Shown: piece by piece, positions 39,906-45,806 of the stretch
How positions within the stretch are numbered: position 1 is the first letter of the stretch
Layout of the letters: each line of letters opens with the position of its first letter
Assembly (NCBI RefSeq): GCF_000964465.1
Contig: NZ_BANH01000001.1
Location: forward strand, 1 to 45,806
Source: Gluconobacter thailandicus F149-1 = NBRC 100600
Lineage (GTDB): Bacteria > Pseudomonadota > Alphaproteobacteria > Acetobacterales > Acetobacteraceae
Direction of reading: 5' to 3'
Length of the DNA: 45,806 bases
Translations under genes and position numbers: made by a program
Notes under the pieces: generated by a model
Database searches by the model: none
Seen by the model: the letters and a program-made list of their open reading frames with translations, nothing else
What the model was told of the DNA's origin: nothing

Positions 39906-41378
39906 TTGCAGAAACATGTCCAGGACTTCCATTCTTCCATCCGGGCATTCCAGGATGGGAAACCACTGGAAACGGATATTTCTGCACGACTGGACCGACT
40001 ACCCTGGTCCCGGTTCCATATGCTCATCGTCATTGCTCTGGGCATCACCTGGGTCCTTGACGGGCTTGAAGTAACCGTTGTTGGCTCACTCGGACCCTCA
40101 CTCCAAAGAGCAGATACTCTTCACCTCAGCGCAGAAGGAGTAGGTCTTGCATCTTCTGCCTATGTGACAGGCGCCGTACTCGGTGCTCTTGTCTTCGGGT
40201 GGATGACTGATCGCCTGGGACGCAAACAGATCTTCTTCCTTACCCTTGGATTGTATGTGCTCGGTGTGGGTGCGTCTGCCTGTGCGTGGGGTACAGTCAG
40301 TTTTGCTCTGTCCCGTATGGTGACTGGCCTTGGCATCGGGGGAGAATATGCTGCGATCAACTCTGCCATTGATGAGCTTGTACCCGCGCGTCTACGTGGC
40401 CGCGTGGATCTCATGGTCAATGGAACATTCTGGGCAGGAGCCGCCCTCGGGGCTTTAGGGTCTATTGCTCTTCTGAACAACAGCCTTCTTCCTGTTTCCA
40501 TAGCGTGGCGGGTATCCTTCGCCATCGGAGCCATGCTGGGTATTGTCATTCTTTTCCTGCGGGCATTTGTTCCTGAAAGTCCCCGCTGGCTGATGACACA
40601 TGGTCGCATACAGGAGGCAAACGCTATCGTTTCGAGAATGGAGGCCCATTCCCCAGGGCTGGAGAGCAACAGCGTACTTCCGAAAGTCCTCATCTATCCG
40701 GCAGGTGTTTTCATGCCGTTGGATATGATCCGGATCATGCTACAGGATTATCGGGGCAGAACGTTTTATGTTCTCGTCCTGATGATCGCGCAGGCGTTTC
40801 TCTATAATGCGGTCTTCTTCACCTATGGCATGGTTCTGACCAACTACCTCTCCGTACCTACGGGGCATGTCGGCTGGTATATCCTGCCTCTGGCGCTTGG
40901 AAACCTTCTGGGGCCCTTCCTCCTGGCACGCTGGTTCGACACGATCGGGCGCCGTCGCATGATTGGAACCAGCTACGCAATCTCGGGGGTGCTCATGATT
41001 GTCGTCGCCTTGGCCATGCACGCCCATATGCTGACTGCGCTAACCCAAACACTGGGCTGGAGTGCAGTGTTCTTTTTCGCCTCAGCCGCAGCGTCTTCTG
41101 CCTACCTGACTGCCAGCGAGCTTTTCCCGCTGGAAATGCGCGCTTTCGCTATCGCCGTTTTCTATGCCTTGGGTACACTCTTCGGAGGAGCGGCGGCACC
41201 AGTCCTCTTTGGATACCTGATCGAGACGGGCAACATTGATTCCGTCGTGGCAGGTTATGCGTTTGCAGCGGTTCTCATGCTCGGCGCAAGTATTGTCGCC
41301 TGGATCTTTGGCATCGATGCCGAGAACAAATCCCTTGAAGAAGTGGCTCCGCCACTGTCGAGCTTTCGATCAAACTGA
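39906..41378 (+). CDS. MFS transporter, sugar/metabolite family
   Basis: 490 residues, twelve membrane helices. Helix 1 has WVLDGLEVTVVGSLGPSL; the loop 2-3 signature is GWMTDRLGRKQIF; the 6-7 region has FLRAFVPESPRWLMTHGR (PESPRWL is typical of the sugar-porter/metabolite family); the loop 8-9 repeat is FDTIGRRRMIG. The start is a TTG at 39906, with AAGGAG about 7 bases upstream and no better ATG near. Substrate unknown; a polyol, sugar acid or other organic acid is possible. Confidence 0.9.
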   Translation: MQKHVQDFHSSIRAFQDGKPLETDISARLDRLPWSRFHMLIVIALGITWVLDGLEVTVVGSLGPSLQRADTLHLSAEGVGLASSAYVTGAVLGALVFGWMTDRLGRKQIFFLTLGLYVLGVGASACAWGTVSFALSRMVTGLGIGGEYAAINSAIDELVPARLRGRVDLMVNGTFWAGAALGALGSIALLNNSLLPVSIAWRVSFAIGAMLGIVILFLRAFVPESPRWLMTHGRIQEANAIVSRMEAHSPGLESNSVLPKVLIYPAGVFMPLDMIRIMLQDYRGRTFYVLVLMIAQAFLYNAVFFTYGMVLTNYLSVPTGHVGWYILPLALGNLLGPFLLARWFDTIGRRRMIGTSYAISGVLMIVVALAMHAHMLTALTQTLGWSAVFFFASAAASSAYLTASELFPLEMRAFAIAVFYALGTLFGGAAAPVLFGYLIETGNIDSVVAGYAFAAVLMLGASIVAWIFGIDAENKSLEEVAPPLSSFRSN

Positions 41379-41391
41379 CAACAGAGGGCTG

Positions 41392-41646
41392 TCACCATCC
41401 TCCGGCCGGGCTGCCTGGAGACGAATTTCGCAGCCCGTTTCTCACCCCCGAACCTGCGCCAAAGCCGGAGCTCATCGACATGGAGCCGTGCACTTTTCCG
41501 CTCTTTGAAAGGGTCGAGAAATCGTTTGCTCCCGAATGATCGCCTTTGACTGGCCTCAAAAGATCTGCCCGAGTGTCTGGCCTCTTGTGATCCGCACAGG
41601 CAGACAGACCCAGTATCGCAACCAGCATCAAACCGTAAGAACGCAC
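41392..41646 (-). CDS. Small lipoprotein, unknown
   Basis: 84 residues. MRSYGLMLVAILGLSAC is a lipoprotein signal with lipobox LSAC. The remainder is Ser/Gly-rich (GSMSMSSGFGAGSGVRNG) with no recognised domain. The GTG ending at 41646 is chosen: GGAGGA lies 7 bases upstream and gives a textbook short signal. The ATG at 41661 lacks a ribosome site. It converges on the MFS gene. Confidence 0.68.
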   Translation of the reverse strand: MRSYGLMLVAILGLSACADHKRPDTRADLLRPVKGDHSGANDFSTLSKSGKVHGSMSMSSGFGAGSGVRNGLRNSSPGSPAGGW

Positions 41647-41703
41647 CCCAAAATCCTCCATGCAAAAGCAAGGACCTGTTTTTAACAGAATGGATGAGGC
41701 GCC

Positions 41704-42303
41704 TTAACGGCCCAGACGCTCGGAGAGACGTTTTGCCGCCTTTCGAAACGCTTCATAAAAGTCGGCATCGACTGAAATTTCGCCACCGGAAAATCCAATG
41801 AACCCGTCAATCATGCCATTCTGATACAGACCTTCGGAGTGAGCCAGCATCCCATCCGGGTCTTCCATGCTACCCGAGGCCGGGGCTCCATCTTCACTCC
41901 GGGCCCGTAGAGGTTCCCGCCAGGCATCGCGCCAATACGCTTCGACTTTTTCAGGATAGAGGCGTCCATCCACGGTGTAGCCCTCCATAGGCTTACCCAG
42001 GCCGTGCATGTAGCCAATTTCAACCGCAGTGCCGGGGTCCATGTCAGCCGAACGGCGGAAAGGGTCGACGCAGAACAATCCTGCCTCACACTGATCCATC
42101 AGTTCCCGATCTGCACGAACGAACGCCAGAATAGTGTCACGCCCTGGCGGCATGAGCTTCGCCTCTGCCTGCCCATCAAATGGAGCAACCCCCTCAAGCC
42201 CGACCTCAGCACAAATGACCTTCAGGCGATCAAAGAGAGCCAAGGCGTTCGGGCGAAAGACCAGATCACCAGCCAGATAAACGGAAGGAAGTTTTGCCTG
42301 CAT
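41704..42303 (-). CDS. Nucleoside 2-deoxyribosyltransferase-like protein
   Basis: 200 residues. VYLAGDLVFRP at the N-terminus, ILAFVRADRELMDQCEAGLFCVDPF, and MDPGTAVEIGYMHGLGKPMEGYT match the NDT fold, where the Glu in GTAVEIG is the usual nucleophile. Such enzymes exchange bases on deoxynucleosides or cleave nucleotide N-glycosidic bonds. The ATG ending at 42303 has AAGGG 8 bases before it. A TTG at 42372 overlapping the xylB stop (TTGA) would extend it by 23 residues. Same strand as xylB, likely one transcript. Confidence 0.83.
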   Translation of the reverse strand: MQAKLPSVYLAGDLVFRPNALALFDRLKVICAEVGLEGVAPFDGQAEAKLMPPGRDTILAFVRADRELMDQCEAGLFCVDPFRRSADMDPGTAVEIGYMHGLGKPMEGYTVDGRLYPEKVEAYWRDAWREPLRARSEDGAPASGSMEDPDGMLAHSEGLYQNGMIDGFIGFSGGEISVDADFYEAFRKAAKRLSERLGR

Positions 42304-42368
42304 AAGACCGGCCCTTACCATGCCAGCGTCGCAGGCAAAACATCTTCTTTCAAACCTGAGTTTCGCGC

Positions 42369-43829
42369 TCAAGCATCCTGAATATCACGGAGTGCCGGAT
42401 AGATACGACGATAACGGCTATAAGCCTTTTTGTAGGCAACCTGCAGTTCCGGGTCAGGATCAGTGGCGGAAATCCGCTCAGGCGCCGTGCACACGCTCTC
42501 CACGCTTTCACCCGTTGCCGCAATTCGGGCCAAACGTGCGGCACCAAACGCACCTCCATGTTCCCCATGCGCAAGACTATGCAGCCGCAATCCGAGAACT
42601 GAAGCAAGAACGGAGATCCAGAACGGACTACGCGATCCGCCGCCAATCACATCCGCCTCCGTGATCAAGGAGCCAGAAGCAATCAGTCCTTCCAGAGCAT
42701 CACGGAAAGAAAACGCCACACCTTCAAGAACAGCCTGCGTCAGTTCCGCGCGGCTCGTATCGTGAGACAACCCGATAAATCCGCCCCGAATGGTTCCGTC
42801 ATTGTGAGGCGTTCTTTCACCCGACAGATAGGGAGCAAAAAGCACTGACGAAGGACGGGCAGGGCGCTCTGGCAGTTCGGCCAAAAGTTCACGCTCTGTC
42901 ACGCCACATACCTTTGCCCACCACGCGAGGGATGCTGCTGCAGAAAGCGTAACCCCCATCTGATGCCAGGTTTTCGGTACAGCATGGCAAAAAGCATGAA
43001 TGGCGGACTGATGTTCAGCCCTGAACTCATTCGTCGTCACCCAAACAACGCCAGACGTTCCCAGAGAAATAAAGGCATCGCCGTTGCGGATTGCCCCCAG
43101 CCCCACTGCTCCGGCCGCGTTGTCTCCAGCACTTCCAGCAAAAACAGGCGGGGACGCCATGCCCCAACGGTTTGTAAGGTTTTTACTCAGATACCCGGCG
43201 GGAGCCGTACCTTCACAGAGCGCAGGCATGTTCGCCAGCGTCAGACCGGTCGCCTTCAATGCTTCAGCCGACCATGCGCGTTTTCCGACATCGAGCCAGA
43301 GCGTGCCGGATGCGTCCGACATGTCCTCGATCATCTCGCCAGTCATCCGATAGCGTAGCCATGCTTTCGGAAGCAGAACATGCCTGATCCGTGCGAAAAT
43401 TTCAGGCTCGTGCCGGGCAATCCAAAGGAGCTTTGGAGCGGTAAAGCCCGGCATGGCAATATTGCCTGTCACTTCGCGACTGAGCGGAAACCGCTCTTCA
43501 AAAAGCGCGCATTCCGCTTCTGCACGGGTGTCATTCCAGAGAATGCAGGGCCGCAGAACATGCCCCGACGTGTCTACCAGAACCGCGCCGTGCTGCTGGC
43601 CAGAGAGACCAATGCCCCGGATCGCTGCGACAGCTTCAGGGTGCTGACTTTGCAGCACGTCAATGGCGCGACAGGTTGCTTTCCACCAGTCCTCCGGATC
43701 CTGCTCGCTCCATCCCGCATGAGGTCGGCTAACCGTAAGGCTTTCCGTGTGGGACGCGACTTCCCGCTGGTTTTCATCCACCAGCAGAGCCTTGATTCCG
43801 GATGTCCCAACGTCAATTCCCAGAAACAT
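42369..43829 (-). CDS. xylB: Xylulokinase
   Basis: FGGY-family kinase phosphorylating D-xylulose to enter the pentose phosphate pathway, 486 residues. MFLGIDVGTSGIKALLVD is the phosphate loop. GLSGQQHGAVLVD and ILWNDTRAEAEC identify the xylulokinase subgroup. FAGSAGDNAAGAVGLG, PYLSGERTPHND and IGGGSRSPFW follow. The start ending at 43829 fits the family; in-frame ATGs 10 and 15 codons earlier exist. Acetic acid bacteria oxidise pentitols to xylulose, so this gene could serve pentitol use. Confidence 0.93.
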   Translation of the reverse strand: MFLGIDVGTSGIKALLVDENQREVASHTESLTVSRPHAGWSEQDPEDWWKATCRAIDVLQSQHPEAVAAIRGIGLSGQQHGAVLVDTSGHVLRPCILWNDTRAEAECALFEERFPLSREVTGNIAMPGFTAPKLLWIARHEPEIFARIRHVLLPKAWLRYRMTGEMIEDMSDASGTLWLDVGKRAWSAEALKATGLTLANMPALCEGTAPAGYLSKNLTNRWGMASPPVFAGSAGDNAAGAVGLGAIRNGDAFISLGTSGVVWVTTNEFRAEHQSAIHAFCHAVPKTWHQMGVTLSAAASLAWWAKVCGVTERELLAELPERPARPSSVLFAPYLSGERTPHNDGTIRGGFIGLSHDTSRAELTQAVLEGVAFSFRDALEGLIASGSLITEADVIGGGSRSPFWISVLASVLGLRLHSLAHGEHGGAFGAARLARIAATGESVESVCTAPERISATDPDPELQVAYKKAYSRYRRIYPALRDIQDA

Positions 43830-43940
43830 GCACTTGTCCAAACTCAGATTCAAAACCATCACCTTAGGGCACATTTCCCAAAAGCACTCACCGCAAATTT
43901 AAGTGACTATTCCAGCGGACAAAAGGCCATAAAAAAGCCA

Positions 43941-44822
43941 TCAGGACAGTGATGAGACCTGTGATGAAATCGCGGAATACAGGCGTTCTTCAGCAAAACA
44001 CGCCAGTGTCTCCAGCAAGCCGGACATATCGTTCTGAACCTGCTGGAAACCCCGCGATGGCTGTAAGGTCGCTGCGTTCAGATAGCGTGAGCGACAGATC
44101 TCCAGTTGAAAGGCATGTATCCCTTCTGCTGGATGGCCATAATGACTTGTGATGTAACCACCTGCATAAGGGACATTCCGGCGAACCTCATATCCAAGTT
44201 GAAGCAGATAATGCTCCACAGCCTCTGTAAGATCCGGAGAGCAGGATTTTCCATGCACATCTCCAATCACCATATCGCATGCACGCGCCTGGGGAAGGCG
44301 AGGCATGGAGTGTGCTTCCAGCAAAATCACCACACCAAACTGCTGCCTCAACCCTTCCAACAACTGATTGAGGGCTTCATGATAGGGAAGCCATCCCAAC
44401 TGCAACCGCCGATGAACCTCTTCCGCAGGAAGACAGTGAGTATAGATCGGGCGGCTTTGGGAAGCACATCGCGGAATGACACCAAATCCTGCTCTGACTT
44501 TCGCACTTCGCAATAACCCTTCATTCAAAAGGGCGGGGCGAAACATACCTGAGTCCAGTTCCCGGCAATCCCTGTTCACATCGCACCAGACGCGCGGAAA
44601 TTCTGTTGTAAGCAACGTCCCTCCCATTTCGGGAGCGCGCTCAAACAGTCGATCAACAAACCTGTCTTCCGTCTGTTGAAGCTCCCTTAAAGACAGCCGG
44701 GTCGTCTCCAGAAAATCAGGAAAATATTTTTCTCCGGAATGAGGAGAAGAAACCACGATCGGGACGGCGGTTTTCTGAGGTTTTTTAATGATAACAGCAG
44801 GATAGGGGGAAAGGGTCGTCAT
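43941..44822 (-). CDS. N-formylglutamate amidohydrolase family protein
   Basis: 293 residues. Motifs: PIVVSSPHSGEKYFPDFL at the N-terminus, RFVDRLFERAPEMGGTLLTTEFPRVWCDVNRD, VILLEAHSMPR (zinc-ligand Glu/His), and NVPYAGGYITSHYGHP. HutG-type enzymes release formate from N-formylglutamate in histidine breakdown. No other hut genes are near, so the substrate could differ. The convergent flank is the tRNA-Val at 44900. Confidence 0.91.
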   Translation of the reverse strand: MTTLSPYPAVIIKKPQKTAVPIVVSSPHSGEKYFPDFLETTRLSLRELQQTEDRFVDRLFERAPEMGGTLLTTEFPRVWCDVNRDCRELDSGMFRPALLNEGLLRSAKVRAGFGVIPRCASQSRPIYTHCLPAEEVHRRLQLGWLPYHEALNQLLEGLRQQFGVVILLEAHSMPRLPQARACDMVIGDVHGKSCSPDLTEAVEHYLLQLGYEVRRNVPYAGGYITSHYGHPAEGIHAFQLEICRSRYLNAATLQPSRGFQQVQNDMSGLLETLACFAEERLYSAISSQVSSLS

Positions 44823-44890
44823 AACCTCAATGCATTTTTTTCATTTTGGGGGGTTGTCACCCCGAGCTGATACAGCTAAACACCGCCTCA

Positions 44891-44984
44891 CCGGATCGGG
44901 GGCGCATAGCTCAGCGGTAGAGCACTACCTTGACATGGTAGGGGTCACAGGTTCAATCCCTGTTGCGCCCACCACCCGATCCGG
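44891..44984 (+). repeat. Inverted repeat flanking tRNA-Val(GAC)
   Basis: CCGGATCGGG (44891-44900) and CCCGATCCGG (44975-44984) are perfect reverse complements just outside the tRNA. They would form a precursor stem below the acceptor arm, as seen for the other tRNA-Val at 36608-36695 with unrelated sequence. Confidence 0.65.
44900..44974 (+). tRNA. tRNA-Val (anticodon GAC)
   Basis: 75 bases. Acceptor GGGCGCA pairs with TGCGCCC, and ACCA is encoded. The D arm GCTCAGCGGTAGAGC is identical to that of the other tRNA-Val. The anticodon stem CTACC/GGTAG encloses TTGACAT, giving GAC. The T arm is CAGGTTCAATCCCTG. It reads GUC/GUU. TTGTCA at 44854-44859 is a likely -35; the -10 is unclear. Confidence 0.96.
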
Positions 44985-45236
44985 TCAGAATTTCCCTAAG
45001 AAATCTTAGTCAATCAAGCGACTTCGACCTTGCGTATCATCGGTCATCGCTGTGAGCAGGCTGCCGCTAAGTGTCGTTTTCGACCGAATAGTGTCGCGAC
45101 TCACCGGTAAAATCCGTGCAGAAATTGAGTTCTGCCCGAATTGTTTCTCGCTTGCACGGGATTTGATGCGTGCCGTAGGATTCTTGGGCTGCAACAGCGT
45201 GGATGGAGATGCGACTGTGGGGTGCCTTCCTAAGCC

Positions 45237-45470
45237 TTAAAACATTAAGGTAGTAGGCCAAGCATCTTGCGAGAGATGTATGCCTGTTGACCCAAAGCCG
45301 GATGCGGAGAGGGGGAAGGCAGCCGGTGAGAAATCACCCACTTCTGCATCCGTTCCATCAAGCCGCGCCAGCACGCCATCCTCAGGCGCAGACTTGTTTG
45401 CCTGAGCCTGCGCCATCGCTTTGACCTTCTCAGTGATTACCTTTGCGCTATCAGTCGCGGCCTCTGCCAT
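45237..45470 (-). CDS. Hypothetical short protein (doubtful)
   Basis: 77 residues. An N-terminal helix rich in Ala, Lys and Gln (MAEAATDSAKVITEKVKAMA) and a Gly/Ser/Pro-rich end. No family recognised. Its ATG lies 3 bases after the stop of another short minus-strand frame (45473-45724), an arrangement like small phage genes. It could equally be chance. Confidence 0.25.
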   Translation of the reverse strand: MAEAATDSAKVITEKVKAMAQAQANKSAPEDGVLARLDGTDAEVGDFSPAAFPLSASGFGSTGIHLSQDAWPTTLMF

Positions 45471-45750
45471 GGTTACGGACGCGTTTTTTTCCGGGCCGGT
45501 ACGAGAACCAGATCAGCCAGGCCAACAAAGGTGAGAGCAATGACGCCCCCGCCGATGTAAACGTGCTGGCTCAAGCAGTCGCAACCGTTTCGGTTTTTCC
45601 CTCCAGCACCGTGACGAGGGAAGCGATATTGCCAGCCAGACCGACGAGAGCTGCCTGGACTTCTACCGTATCGCAGTTCCTTAAACGGCTTACCGACAGG
45701 CTTTTTGCGCTGTTGTATCAGCACTGTCCTTCATAGGCCAAACCTATCAT

Positions 45751-45806
45751 CCGGCCCCGACCAGCACAAGCACAAGCACAAGCACAAGCACAAGCACAAG
45801 CACAAG
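45751..45806 (-). CDS. Possible 3' end of a gene entering from beyond the window (Leu-Val repeat tail)
   Basis: Read on the minus strand, the terminal repeat gives alternating Leu-Val codons followed by GAG and a double stop TGATAG (TGA at 45749-45751 region). A hydrophobic LV run of this kind could be a membrane helix. Only about 18 codons are visible, so the call is speculative. Confidence 0.2.
45763..45806 (+). repeat. Hexanucleotide tandem repeat (AGCACA)n at the window edge
   Basis: About 7.3 perfect copies of AGCACA run from 45763 to the last base and may continue outside. Being perfect and in multiples of six, it preserves any reading frame while changing length. Confidence 0.9.

Larger units (their letters stand above)
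44985..45806. other. Gene-poor tail after tRNA-Val, possible island or prophage edge
   Basis: About 820 bases without a confidently coding gene. Short overlapping frames appear on both strands, and none resembles a known family. On the minus strand, pieces in different frames look coding: one with a membrane-like segment (VYIGGGVIALTFVGLADLVL, in 45473-45724) and one with QAALVGLAGNIASLVTVLEG (about 45565-45680). This suggests frameshifted remnants or tiny lysis-type phage genes. Position just after a tRNA 3' end is a common integration site. No integrase or repeated tRNA end is visible. Confidence 0.45.

Noticed and set aside
45006-45261. Three overlapping 62-64 codon frames on both strands
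   Set aside because: None resembles a protein family and none has a convincing start; treated as non-coding remnant.
45763-45806. CRISPR array
   Set aside because: The repeat unit is six bases in direct tandem with no spacers.

Overview
The window is a dense, GC-rich alphaproteobacterial chromosome segment. It most resembles an acetic acid bacterium (Acetobacteraceae, Gluconobacter-like). The reasons are the pyruvate dehydrogenase operon with a lipoyl domain fused to E1-beta, the class of short PurL that needs PurS and PurQ, a cysteine-free (Mg-type) HemB metal site, and a codon usage rich in GC third positions. The genus is an inference; no rRNA is present.

Layout. (1) 1-5403: the 3' part of a periplasmic parvulin-type chaperone gene runs directly (TGATG) into trpE, trpG, trpD and trpC, which carry chorismate to indole-glycerol phosphate. 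A hairpin terminator closes the unit. (2) 5575-12057: pdhA-pdhB-pdhC-lpd-lipA-ratA. This is the whole pyruvate dehydrogenase complex plus the enzyme that makes its lipoyl cofactor and a COQ10/RatA START protein linked to ubiquinone function. (3) 12140-15462: a small His-rich exported protein, a strong bidirectional terminator, then pncC (cinA-like), a lytic transglycosylase and a TerC-family membrane protein on the minus strand. (4) 15544-21967: purine synthesis (purB, then purC-purS-[exported Rap1a/Tai-like protein]-purQ-purL, all overlapping), followed by bolA and a CGFS monothiol glutaredoxin, an iron-sulfur pair. (5) 22159-28902: a small exported protein; the minus-strand operon amino-acid permease-hemB-yraN; glyA divergent from it; and an argE plus aspartoacylase-like operon.

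(6) 29071-36492: a surface-glycan-like cluster of two GT4 glycosyltransferases, an ELM1-family protein, a 624-residue protein of unknown function made of apparent repeated beta modules, and an OafA-type acyltransferase, with a DEAD-box helicase inserted. (7) 36615-44974: bounded by two tRNA-Val genes (CAC and GAC anticodons). Between them lie small lipoproteins, a YitT-family membrane protein, a MASE1-like GGDEF diguanylate cyclase, an MFS sugar-type transporter, a xylulokinase with a nucleoside deoxyribosyltransferase-like gene, and an N-formylglutamate amidohydrolase. (8) 44975-45806: a gene-poor, degenerate stretch after the second tRNA-Val. It has short or broken ORFs and ends in a hexanucleotide tandem repeat that would encode a Leu-Val run. 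It may be the edge of a prophage or island.

Most of the window is core metabolism with tight translational coupling (many ATGA, GTGA or TGATG junctions). The least explained items are the exported Rap1a-like protein inside the pur operon, the 624-residue protein in the glycan cluster, the apparently non-canonical start of yraN, the structured RNA-like element after grxD, and the post-tRNA tail.
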